Shown here: positions 8,692 to 17,800 of the stretch, one piece after another
Position numbering within the stretch: the stretch's first letter is position 1
Layout: every line of letters begins with the position of its first letter
NCBI RefSeq assembly: GCF_007970805.1
Contig: NZ_CP042433.1
Coordinates: forward strand, 1,302,001 to 1,366,000
Length of the DNA stretch: 64,000 bases
Reading direction: 5' to 3'
DNA from: Flavisolibacter ginsenosidimutans
Lineage (GTDB): Bacteria > Bacteroidota > Bacteroidia > Chitinophagales > Chitinophagaceae
Position numbers and translations under genes: made by a program
Notes under the pieces: model-generated
Told to the model about the DNA's origin: nothing
Seen by the model: only the letters and a program-made list of their open reading frames with translations
Databases searched by the model: none

Positions 8692-10005
8692 ATGGAAATA
8701 TTTATACTGATTGGCTTAATTGTTTTGAACGGTCTTTTTGTGATGTCGGAAATTGCCTTGGTATCGGCCCGCAAACCCCGTCTTGAAAGCCTGGCGGAGA
8801 AAGGCGACGCCAAAGCCCGCAACGCACTTGATCTTTCGCACAATCCCGAAATTTTCTTATCGGCAGCACAAATTGGCATTACCCTCATCGCCATTTTAAC
8901 CGGTGTGTATTCGGGCGAAAAATTTGGCAAAGACCTTAAGCCTCTTGTTGAAAAAATACCTGCCTTGGTACCTTACGCCGAAACCATTTCCACCACGCTG
9001 GTGGTCATCATCGTTACGTATTTATCCATTGTTTTTGGCGAACTCATTCCCAAGCGCATTGGCTTAATCAATGCGGAAAAGATTGCCAAGATTGTAGCCC
9101 AGCCCATGCGAGTGTTTGCAAAAATTACGTATCCATTCGTTTGGCTGCTGAACAAAACCAGCAACCTGTTTTTTAAAATCTTCAACATCAAAAGCCAGCG
9201 CGACGATCATGTAACTGAAGATGAAATCAAGGCCATCATCAGCGAGGGCACGGAATCGGGTTCGGTGGAAGAAGAAGAGAAAGAAATGATTGAGCGCATT
9301 TTTCATCTGGGCGATAGAAACATCACGTCACTAATGACGCACCGCAGCGACATTGTGTGGTTTGACATAAACGACAACGAAGAAAAAATCCGTGAAAAAA
9401 TTTTTCAGGAGCCGCATTCTTTCTATCCTATTTGCGAAGGCGAAATTGACAACATTAAAGGCGTTGTCTCCATCAAAGACCTATACATTTCCGACGATTT
9501 TACTTTGTTCAAAGACCTGATGGTACCGGCACTTTTTGTACCGGACAACAATACGGCTTACCAGGTAATGGCAAAGTTCAAGGAGAAAAAATTTCACACC
9601 TGTTTTATTGTGGACGAATACGGAAGCCTGCGCGGCATGATAACGTTAAACGATATTTTAGAAGCCATTGTTGGCGATTTGCCCGACGCCGATACCAGCG
9701 ATTACCAAATTACCGACCGCGGTGACGGTAGCTTTTTGGTGGACGCACAAATTCCATTTTACGATTTTCTCACGCACTTTAACCGCACCGATTGGCTAAC
9801 CGAGGAAGAGCATGAATTTGACACGCTGGCCGGCTGCATTCTGCATGAACTCGAACGCATTCCGCAAGGCGGTGAAAAGCTGAAATGGAAGGGTTTTAAG
9901 TTTGAAATCATTGACATGGACGGCCACCGCATTGACAAAGTTTTGGTGACCCCAAGCCAGGAAATTAAAGAAGATATGGAGGAAGAAGAAAAAGAAAAAG
10001 AATAG
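8692..10005 (+). CDS. Hemolysin/CorC family membrane protein (DUF21-CBS-CorC_HlyC)
   Basis: A 437-residue protein with the architecture of CNNM/CorC/HlyC transporters. An N-terminal DUF21 membrane domain spans residues 1-180, with the conserved SEIALVSARKPRLE segment near the start. Next come two CBS motifs (about 200-340; LMTHRSDIVWF and TCFIVDEYGSLRGMITLNDI) and a C-terminal CorC_HlyC domain. The extreme end is a Glu/Lys-rich tail (EDMEEEEKEKE). The family is linked to Mg2+ or Na+ efflux; haemolytic activity is not implied. It is probably cotranscribed with the PAP2 gene. Confidence 0.9.
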   Translation: MEIFILIGLIVLNGLFVMSEIALVSARKPRLESLAEKGDAKARNALDLSHNPEIFLSAAQIGITLIAILTGVYSGEKFGKDLKPLVEKIPALVPYAETISTTLVVIIVTYLSIVFGELIPKRIGLINAEKIAKIVAQPMRVFAKITYPFVWLLNKTSNLFFKIFNIKSQRDDHVTEDEIKAIISEGTESGSVEEEEKEMIERIFHLGDRNITSLMTHRSDIVWFDINDNEEKIREKIFQEPHSFYPICEGEIDNIKGVVSIKDLYISDDFTLFKDLMVPALFVPDNNTAYQVMAKFKEKKFHTCFIVDEYGSLRGMITLNDILEAIVGDLPDADTSDYQITDRGDGSFLVDAQIPFYDFLTHFNRTDWLTEEEHEFDTLAGCILHELERIPQGGEKLKWKGFKFEIIDMDGHRIDKVLVTPSQEIKEDMEEEEKEKE

Positions 10006-10159
10006 CAAGCCTTTTTATGAAAGAAAGCAGATTCATCAAACTCGTTTCTCTTTTTAATCGCTGACCATGCGTTGCAAAGCTTGCACGACGTAATTAACTT
10101 GCGCCACGCAAACAATTAACAGGATACTTTCCTTACGCTTACGTCTTATCACTCGACTT

Positions 10160-10888
10160 ATGAAACAATCCGCCTTTGCCCTCACGCTTCTCTTCTGCTT
10201 GCTGTGCGTTGAAGCCTTTTGCCAGACAAAAACCGCACGACAGCTTTACGACGAATACCACGGCAACGAATTCACCTTTCAGCAAGCTTATTTGAACAAA
10301 AACCTAACCGTTACCGGCAAAATCCGTAGTATAAAAAAAGGCATCAAAGGAATTAACGAAGCCAATGCTGTATTCATTACCGCAACCGGTTACGAAAACT
10401 TTATTGTTTGCCAATTCCCGCTCGACGACACCCTTCCGCTGATGAAATTAAAAGCTGATCAAACGGTTACGGTAACCGGCAATTGCAAGCTTATTGCCCG
10501 CGATGCAATGTTTCTGAAAGATTGTTCTTTCTCCTCGTCGGTTAGTGATGTTGTAAAAACACTGAAGGCGCCGGCTGATGTCCCGTTGGGCTTTTATCAT
10601 ATTTACCAGGCCAACGGCAGTACGTTTAATTTTCAATACAAACTTTCGTTGGACAGTTACAGTAAATACACGCTGAACAACGAAAAAGGCAACCTAAGCT
10701 ATGACCAGAAAACAAAAGTCGTTCGATTTACCAGCGGTAAGCTGAAAGGCTTTACTGGCATTTACAGGCCCGTTAATCCGGATAATGAAAAGGATCCGCC
10801 AACCATCGTTATTGACCCAAAGGGCTTTGTTCCGGATCTGAAACACTCATACGGCAAAACTTATTTGCTGGCTTATCTTCAGCCGTAA
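10160..10888 (+). CDS. Secreted protein with OB-fold (tRNA_anti-like) domain
   Basis: The first 22 residues (MKQSAFALTLLFCLLCVEAFC) form a signal peptide. Residues 25-125 match the tRNA_anti-like OB-fold family seen in Bacteroidota and proteobacterial exported proteins: the pattern LYDEYHGNEFTFQQAYLNK, then LTVTGKIRSI and DQTVTVTGNCKLIARD. The last ~100 residues form a beta-rich tail. No enzyme motifs are visible. The function is unknown, and RNA binding outside the cytoplasm is not implied by the name. The gap before it (10006-10159) shows no clear promoter. Confidence 0.75.
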   Translation: MKQSAFALTLLFCLLCVEAFCQTKTARQLYDEYHGNEFTFQQAYLNKNLTVTGKIRSIKKGIKGINEANAVFITATGYENFIVCQFPLDDTLPLMKLKADQTVTVTGNCKLIARDAMFLKDCSFSSSVSDVVKTLKAPADVPLGFYHIYQANGSTFNFQYKLSLDSYSKYTLNNEKGNLSYDQKTKVVRFTSGKLKGFTGIYRPVNPDNEKDPPTIVIDPKGFVPDLKHSYGKTYLLAYLQP

Positions 10889-10955
10889 TTTTTTTTTGCA
10901 AGAAGTGCTGTAAGTTAACCTTCCATCTCGCAGTCGTTTAAAGAAAAGGAAAACA

Positions 10956-11390
10956 ATGAAACAAGAACCCCTTGTTGTTGAGCAACGCTACAATGCACCA
11001 GCAGAGCGCATTTGGCAAGCCCTTACAAACAAAGAACAAATGAAGCAATGGTATTTTGACATTGCGGAATTTGAACCCAAAGCAGGTTTTGAATTTACTT
11101 TTAATGGCGAGAACGAAGGCACAGTGTTTGTGCACCAGTGTAAAATCACCGAAGTCGTTCCGAACAAAAAATTAAAACACAGTTGGGCATACAAAGACTA
11201 CGAAGGACTGTCTTTCGTCACCTTCGAATTGTTTAATGAAGGCGAAAGCACAAGGCTAAAGCTCACTCACGAAGGGCTGGAAAGCTTTCCGCAGACAAAG
11301 GATTTCAAACGCGAAAATTTTAAAGAAGGCTGGACGTACATATTGGGGACGTCTTTGAATAATTTTTTAGCGCAGGAAAAAGCGCAATAG
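10956..11390 (+). CDS. SRPBCC / AHSA1-like domain protein
   Basis: A 144-residue protein with the START/Bet v1-like fold of the AHSA1 (Hsp90 ATPase activator C-terminal) family. The hallmark N-terminal segment EQRYNAPAERIWQALTNKEQMKQWYFD is present in substance, and the C-terminal helix begins at RENFKEGWTYIL. Such proteins bind hydrophobic ligands in a cavity; the ligand here is unknown, and the Hsp90 role of the eukaryotic namesake should not be assumed. Confidence 0.85.
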   Translation: MKQEPLVVEQRYNAPAERIWQALTNKEQMKQWYFDIAEFEPKAGFEFTFNGENEGTVFVHQCKITEVVPNKKLKHSWAYKDYEGLSFVTFELFNEGESTRLKLTHEGLESFPQTKDFKRENFKEGWTYILGTSLNNFLAQEKAQ

Positions 11391-11405
11391 AGTTTTGTTT
11401 CTACT

Positions 11406-11843
11406 TTATTCCATTGCGGGCAGTGACGAAAGCAAATCCATCTTTTCGGCTTCTTTCTTCCATGCCACCGTTGCTTCTCCGTTAGTAATGACAATATATT
11501 TCACCGGCACCGAAACATTGTAGCGAAGAACTTGCTGCAACACATCTTCGCTTAAGGCAACCTGCGGCGCTTTGCATTCAACCAGCATCCAGGGTTGGTG
11601 CGTTTTGTCATAAACCAAAACATCAAAGCGCTTTCTTAATTCGTTGACGTAAATCTCTTTTTCCAAAGCGATTAAAGCAGCGGAATAGTTTAGGGTTTTG
11701 GTTAGATAAGCAACAAAGTTTTGCCGCACCCATTCTTCTTCGGTAAGCAGCAGCCAGGTTTTACGAATGCCATCAAAAATGTACCGCTTCTCCCCTTCTT
11801 TCTTTATGTTGAAATCTGGCTTTGGAAACAGCACGTTTATCAT
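11406..11843 (-). CDS. Orphan HsdR N-terminal-like (PD-(D/E)XK) protein
   Basis: A 145-residue protein matching the type I restriction enzyme R-subunit N-terminal domain (HSDR_N_2). The nuclease core is recognisable as RFDVLVYD (Asp) followed by MLVECKAP (the E-x-K pair), with a preceding helix WVRQNFVAYLTKTLNY. No helicase part and no hsdM or hsdS lie nearby, so this is not a restriction system. Small stand-alone proteins of this family are widespread in Bacteroidota, with unknown function. It is convergent with the SRPBCC gene, 15 bp away. Confidence 0.78.
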   Translation of the reverse strand: MINVLFPKPDFNIKKEGEKRYIFDGIRKTWLLLTEEEWVRQNFVAYLTKTLNYSAALIALEKEIYVNELRKRFDVLVYDKTHQPWMLVECKAPQVALSEDVLQQVLRYNVSVPVKYIVITNGEATVAWKKEAEKMDLLSSLPAME

Positions 11844-11930
11844 GTGCCAAAAATAGCGGTTGCCAAACGTTTATCTGTTAAACCGGATGTCATGTTAAAC
11901 GGATAAACAAATTCCCGCCTGAACTTTTTT

Positions 11931-11938
11931 TAAATTCG
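11931..11938 (+). promoter_or_regulatory. Variant -7 promoter box (TAAATTCG)
   Basis: TAAATTCG differs from TAnnTTTG at one base and lies four bases before the AMP nucleosidase ATG. This spacing recurs at other genes in the window. Confidence 0.4.
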
Positions 11939-11942
11939 TGCG

Positions 11943-12713
11943 ATGAAGACAAAAGACGACATCGTAAAAAACTGGCTTCCGCGTTACACAGGCCAGACCT
12001 TAGACAGCTTTGGAAAATACATTTTACTCACCAATTTCAGCAACTACGTAAAGTTGTTTGCCGAATGGAACAACGTTAGTGTGGACGGCATTGACAAACC
12101 CATGCAATGCGCTACGGCCAACGGCATCACCATAATTAATTTCGGCATGGGCAGTCCAACGGCCGCAACGGTAATGGATTTGCTAACGGCCATACAACCC
12201 GAAGCCGTTTTGTTTTTGGGTAAATGCGGCGGGTTAAAGAAGCGCAACAAACTGGGTGATTTGATTCTGCCGATTGCTGCCATTCGCGGCGAGGGTACGT
12301 CGAACGATTATTTTCCGCCCGAGGTACCGGCCATGCCTGCGTTTGCGTTGCAGAAAGCCATGTCCACCACCATTCGCGATTACGGTGTGGATTATTGGAC
12401 CGGCACGGTTTACACCACCAACCGCCGCGTCTGGGAACACGACGAAGAATTTAAAAACTATCTGCAAAAAGTACGAGCCTACGCCATTGACATGGAAACG
12501 GCCACGATTTTCACCGTTGGCTTTGCCAACAAAATTCCTACGGGTGCTTTACTCTTGGTAAGCGATCAGCCAATGACTCCCGAAGGCGTGAAAACGGAAG
12601 AAAGCGACCGGAAAATTACCGAGCAGTTTGTAGAGCGGCATTTAAAAATTGGCATTGATTCGCTGAAGCAGCTAATCAACAACGGTCTTACGGTAAGGCA
12701 CCTGCGGTTTTAA
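11943..12713 (+). CDS. amn: AMP nucleosidase (short Bacteroidota type)
   Basis: A 256-residue member of the nucleoside phosphorylase/nucleosidase (PNP_UDP_1) family. Features include the glycine-rich FGMGSPTAATVMDLL loop (about 70-84), VLFLGKCGGL, the purine/ribose segment AIDMETATIFTVGF (about 180-194) with its key ME pair, and LLVSDQP with the catalytic Asp. In Bacteroidota this form is annotated AMP nucleosidase, which hydrolyses AMP to adenine and ribose-5-phosphate. It lacks the N-terminal domain of the E. coli enzyme, so MTA/SAH nucleosidase activity remains a less likely alternative. Confidence 0.8.
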   Translation: MKTKDDIVKNWLPRYTGQTLDSFGKYILLTNFSNYVKLFAEWNNVSVDGIDKPMQCATANGITIINFGMGSPTAATVMDLLTAIQPEAVLFLGKCGGLKKRNKLGDLILPIAAIRGEGTSNDYFPPEVPAMPAFALQKAMSTTIRDYGVDYWTGTVYTTNRRVWEHDEEFKNYLQKVRAYAIDMETATIFTVGFANKIPTGALLLVSDQPMTPEGVKTEESDRKITEQFVERHLKIGIDSLKQLINNGLTVRHLRF

Positions 12714-12771
12714 CTTTTTTCAGGATGCAACGGTTGCAACGCGATGCTTGTCAACCGCAATAAAAAAACTT

Positions 12772-13158
12772 ATGACCATTCGCTTTGTTGCATTTCTTGC
12801 ATTGGCCTTTGTTATTTGCGCTGCTTTTCAATGCCGAAAGGACACGGTGCAAAACTCCTGTTTCAAAGGCAAGCTTGCGATAAAAGGCATGTGCGGCAAT
12901 TACACGGTTCAATTGCTCCAGGGCAGTCTCGACACGACAAGCATCGAAGCTAATTGGCAAGACGAAGTCACGGGCAAAACATACACTAACGTTTTTGCTC
13001 TTGGCAATCCTTGCTCGTTTCCCGATTCAATTAAGCAAGGCAATGAATTTTATTTTACGCTTGGTAGCGAACCGCAAAATTGCCTCCTGTGTTTGGCCTA
13101 TTATCCCAAACCAAAAAAATCGCTTTCCATAAAAGTGCTGGATAAACCTTGCCAATGA
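12772..13158 (+). CDS. Cys-rich lipoprotein, unknown function
   Basis: A 128-residue protein that I do not recognise. It has a hydrophobic leader (TIRFVAFLALAFVICAAF) ending at FQC, which fits a lipoprotein signal peptide with lipidated Cys18. At least six further cysteines follow, suggesting disulfides in the periplasm or on the surface. The ATG at 12772 is used because the longer frame relies on a TTG. Its stop overlaps the next gene's start (ATGA at 13155-13158), implying translational coupling to the ABC ATPase. Confidence 0.65.
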   Translation: MTIRFVAFLALAFVICAAFQCRKDTVQNSCFKGKLAIKGMCGNYTVQLLQGSLDTTSIEANWQDEVTGKTYTNVFALGNPCSFPDSIKQGNEFYFTLGSEPQNCLLCLAYYPKPKKSLSIKVLDKPCQ

Positions 13159-14873
13159 ATTCTGCGCCCTTGTTAAGCATTCAAAATCTCAGCATTGATT
13201 TTCTTTCGGAAAACGGAAACACAAGCGCCGTAAAAAATATTTCGCTTTCGGTACACCGCGGTGAGATTGTAGCCCTTGTGGGCGAGAGCGGTTCAGGAAA
13301 ATCCGTTACATCACTTTCTGTTTTGCAATTGTTGCCGAAGCCGCCGGCGCATTATCCCGAAGGCAAAATCATCTTTACCGAAAAAGGCCAAAGCATTGAC
13401 CTTTTGCAGCTTCCGCAAAAAGAATTGCAAAGAATACGCGGTGCTAAAATCTCCATGATTTTCCAGGAGCCAATGACTTCCTTAAATCCTGTTTTAAAAT
13501 GCGGCGAACAAGTGATGGAAGCCCTGTTGGTGCACAAAAAGATTTCCAACGCAGAGGCAAAACGGCAAACAATTGAATGGTTTGAAAAAGTAAAGCTGCC
13601 AGAGCCGAAAAAAATTTTCAATCGCTATCCGCACCAGTTAAGCGGCGGGCAAAAACAACGGGTGATGATTGCAATGGCCATGTGTTGCAATCCTGACCTG
13701 CTCATTTGCGATGAACCAACGACCGCGCTTGACGTAACCGTGCAAAAAACCATTCTGCAACTGATAAAGGAATTGCAGCAGGCCCGAAACATGGGTGTTA
13801 TTTTCATTACACACGACCTGGGCGTTGTCGCCGAAATTGCCGACCGTGTTGCCATCATGTACAAAGGCGAATTGGTGGAAGAAGGAAGTACGCAAACCAT
13901 TTTTCGAAATGCCTTCCATCCTTATACAAAAGCTTTGATTGCCTGCCGACCGGCGCTGCATCCAAAAGGTGAGCGCCTGCCAACAGTGAGTGATTATTTA
14001 AGCGAGGGGAAGGCTGAACTTGAAAGATCGAAATTCGAGGCTTCTGCTCGCAACACCGAACATCAAACGGCTAACCTCAGACAATGTATCGTGCAGGTAC
14101 AAAATCTCACGGTAAAGTTTCCCGCCAAGACATCGCTGTTTGGAAAGCCGCTGCGTTTTTTTACCGCCGTAAACAATGTGAGCTTTGACGTTTTCAAAAA
14201 CGAAACGCTTGGACTCGTTGGCGAATCGGGCTGTGGCAAAACAACACTGGGGCGAAGCTTGCTTCGGCTCGTTGAGCCTTCATCGGGAAAAATTATTTAT
14301 AACGGAACAGACATTACGCAGTTGTCAAAGGAACAAACAAAAGCTTTGCGCAAAAATGTACAACTGGTCTTTCAGGATCCTTACTCATCGCTTAATCCGC
14401 GATTAACTATTGAATCGGCACTGGCCGAACCCATGGCCGTTGCAGGCATTGAAACGTCTGCAAAAGCACGCCGGAAAAGAGCAACTGAATTATTGGAAAA
14501 AGTAAGCCTTCCGGCTTCTGCGCTAAACCGTTATCCGCACGAATTTTCGGGCGGCCAGCGACAGCGCATTGTTATTGCAAGAGCGCTTGGTTTAAACCCT
14601 GATTTTTTGGTTTGCGACGAATCGGTTTCGGCGCTTGATGTAAGCGTGCAGGCGCAAGTATTAAATCTTTTGAACGATTTAAAAAAGGAATTGGGCTTAA
14701 CGCTTCTTTTTATCTCACACGACCTTTCAGTGGTGCGCTACATGTGCGACCGGGTTTTGGTAATGCAGGCCGGTAACATTGTGGAAAGTGGCTTGGCTGA
14801 AGAGGTATACAACCATCCGAAGAATTCCTACACACAAGCGTTGCTCAATGCCGTTCCGCAAATCAATCCCTGA
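13155..14873 (+). CDS. Fused oligopeptide-type ABC transporter ATPase (DppD-DppF fusion)
   Basis: A 572-residue protein with two complete ABC domains of the dipeptide/oligopeptide (Opp/Dpp, YejF/GsiA-like) family. Domain 1 has Walker A GESGSGKS, signature LSGGQKQR and Walker B LLICDEPTTALD. Domain 2 has GESGCGKTT, FSGGQRQR and FLVCDESVSALD. An oligopeptide/dipeptide C-terminal extension follows domain 1 (HPYTKALIACRPALHP). No permease or binding-protein genes are adjacent, so the partners must be elsewhere. The start is the ATG overlapping the lipoprotein stop. The 3' end overlaps the convergent TraB gene by 11 bp. Confidence 0.9.
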   Translation: MNSAPLLSIQNLSIDFLSENGNTSAVKNISLSVHRGEIVALVGESGSGKSVTSLSVLQLLPKPPAHYPEGKIIFTEKGQSIDLLQLPQKELQRIRGAKISMIFQEPMTSLNPVLKCGEQVMEALLVHKKISNAEAKRQTIEWFEKVKLPEPKKIFNRYPHQLSGGQKQRVMIAMAMCCNPDLLICDEPTTALDVTVQKTILQLIKELQQARNMGVIFITHDLGVVAEIADRVAIMYKGELVEEGSTQTIFRNAFHPYTKALIACRPALHPKGERLPTVSDYLSEGKAELERSKFEASARNTEHQTANLRQCIVQVQNLTVKFPAKTSLFGKPLRFFTAVNNVSFDVFKNETLGLVGESGCGKTTLGRSLLRLVEPSSGKIIYNGTDITQLSKEQTKALRKNVQLVFQDPYSSLNPRLTIESALAEPMAVAGIETSAKARRKRATELLEKVSLPASALNRYPHEFSGGQRQRIVIARALGLNPDFLVCDESVSALDVSVQAQVLNLLNDLKKELGLTLLFISHDLSVVRYMCDRVLVMQAGNIVESGLAEEVYNHPKNSYTQALLNAVPQINP

Positions 14874-17800
14874 TGACCCGGGAGTAATTGCCTCCGCCGT
14901 ATCCTCCTTCGTCTGAATAGAACTGAGCCGCACTTTTGCGTTTGCTGTACAACAACCTTTTCACCAGTTTTTGTATTTGTTCATTTTCAGGCGTCTCGGC
15001 GGTCAGCTTCGTTGAGGAAAGCGTCGTAAAATCATAATCGCGTTCGGTCGTTGAATCCTTTTCTTCAAACCAATATCCGGTTTCGTTTTTTGGCAGAAGT
15101 CCTACGGTGGCCAGTTTCCAATTATTATCGGCTTTTGTTTCTTTGTATTTGAAAACGTACACGTAACCGCTGCGGCCTTTGTACGCAAGCGGAACCTTTG
15201 TTAAGAAGGTAATCGTATCGGGTTTGTTATACGATTGTTCAAAAAGAAGCTGGCTGCGGGCAATTGCTTCCTGGCTATTGTAAGCAGCAGGATAAAGCGA
15301 CAATTTCTTCATCTTTCGCATATCATTATACAACTCGTAGCGGTATTCATCTGAAGCGGCAAAATAAGTTAACAAGGTATCGGGCAAGGGCCTTTTATTG
15401 CGCAACAAGGTTATCGCGGTGTTGTATTTTAGTCGTTTGTCGTTGCTCCCCAACATCCGCAGAAGAATCTGTGACACCTGTTCGTTTTTATCCCAAAACG
15501 GTATCAGCAAAGACGCATACAAACTAAGGCGGGCATTGCCCTCATCGCTGCTGTTCCCGTAACGGTTGTAGAGATTCTTTTCACTTTCCATTTCCCGCGC
15601 CTTTTCAATGGCTCTTGATTTTTCCCCGATGATTTGTTTTTTCAGAAGTTGTTTTGCTTCGATGAGAAGCTTAGGCAGATAGGCCTCGTAGTCGTTTGCG
15701 CCAATGAGGCTGCTGTCGAGCAACATGGCGGTAAGAGTCATCACCGGTTCTTTGTAATCGTCAAGGTTTATCAGCGGCAACAGGTTTTTGTAAATGCCGG
15801 CCGTGAGTTGAACCGAGTCGTTAAGGTTGTTTATAAAAGAGCCATCGTTGTAATCCGTGCTTTCATCGGGCAACAACGGCGAAAGAATACGCCGGCGGGA
15901 ATAAGCCTTTGCAAAGGAAGAAGCGGCGGTTAAAACAGGCGGATCATTTTCTAAAAGGATTGCAAAGGTTTTATACGAATAAGCCGTGGACTGCTGCAAA
16001 AGTGTTTCGAGGATGGCGTACTGAAGTTCCAGCGTATCACCGGCTGATGGATACAAGGTTCGCAAATAATCCGAAGCCTCTTTTGTCGGCATCGAGGAAA
16101 ACTTCCCGATAAAAGCCTTCTTTGTGTCGAGATAATTTTTTTCTTTCCAGCCAAGTGATTCAAGACATTTTTTAAGGTTGCCGAAATCGGTCGAATCCAT
16201 TGTTACGCTGGCAATATTTTTCAGGGCCATTCGGTGCTGCACAGTGTCCTTGCTGAAAAATTGCGAGAAAAAGAGGGGCGTTTTTTTCTTTTTCGTGTCC
16301 GTGTCTTTCCATTTATCAACCGGTGAAAAGCTTTCGAAGAAGGATTGAACGAAAGCACTGGGCGCTGCCAGCGTATCTGTTTCGGTTTGCAATTCATAAT
16401 CCACGCCGTCCTTTTCAATCGCTTTCATCTTCAGCATACGGCTGCTGGCCCTGCCACCAAGCTCTATCGTGGTAACAATGGTTTTGTCCGAAAGCGTATC
16501 CACCTTCTTCTGGCGAAGCACCCATTTTTCATCCAGGTCCATCGAATCTTTTTTATCGGGCAAAGCATCGTAGAAATATGCGGAAGGTTTGTAAAACGAA
16601 ACGTAAATCTTTTCACCGGTCGAATCATTTTCGATGATTTTGCTGGTGTATTTGCCGCGGTTAACGAGAGAATCGTCATCGTCCGGCGCGTCGTAACCAC
16701 CGTATAAACTTTCTTCGGGGTACATGGACAGTTTCTTTTTCTTTTCCAGCGGTACGGGTGTTTTCACACGAAAGAACAGGGCTGTATCGCTTTCTGTTTT
16801 TGCTTCGTCATAAACAAATGGTTTGATGGAAAAAGATTGAATGAATTGCTGCATCAGCCTGTTGTCGGTACGGGCTTTTGCAATTAACGTATAGTAACGG
16901 GGGCCATTTAGTAAAAAGCGCACCAACGCCACTGAACTGTCCTTGAATTTATATTTTAGGTCTAACGCCGGATAGCCGCCCACCGTTGAAATCCTGCGGC
17001 TAAGCTCCCGCTGAATAAATTCAGAACTTGCAAAGCTTTCTTCCATTAGGTCAAGATCGAAAGAATCCTCTTCCACAAAGCTGTGGTTGTACACGTCGGT
17101 ACGAATGATTGCAAAGGCGGTTTTCGTGGCTGCATCAAAGGCCGCGAACTGCCAGTCGTCGTTTTTAAAAATCAGCGGATCGTGTGGCAATTCCGCTTCA
17201 AATCCACCGTAAGAAGGTTTAAATTTTTTCCAGGCGGTTGTGCCGGTTTCTTTTAATTGAATGGAAGAAAAAAACTGCTCGGCTTCATTGCCCAGTTTCA
17301 CATAATCACCCGTGCCGCTCATTTTAAAAATGAGAATTTCAAAAGGCGTAACGAAAATATTGTAACGCTGGTAATCGCCGTGACGGGTGCGGTTGCTGAT
17401 GTCGAAGCCGCGATACCCGTTTTTTACAATAGATTTCTTGCTTAAAATTTTGCCGGGAATGTTTTCGTACAAAACACTGTCGATCTTTCGCTGCACTTGC
17501 TCCTCGCTTTGGCCGAGAATGGCCGCATTGGTAAACACGCGGGTAACCATGTAATAACTGCCGTTGGTCATGTCGGCGTACTGCTGCATCTCAACGCCGC
17601 CATACGAAGGGCCGAAGCGGTAGAATTTGCCCGGCGCGTTAACGGAGAAAAAACCATCAGCCGATGTTTGTTTTGCAAACTGCACAGGCACGCGAAGTCT
17701 TTCAATGGCTTCTTTGTGACGGCCATCACGTTGCTGCATTTTAATGGGACGCAACGTGTAACCGGCGCGGCGTAAAAGTTCAATTACTCCTCTGTTTCCG

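Noticed and set aside
11406..11843. A type I restriction-modification system
   Set aside because: Only a domain resembling the HsdR N-terminus is present; no helicase, methyltransferase or specificity subunit nearby.
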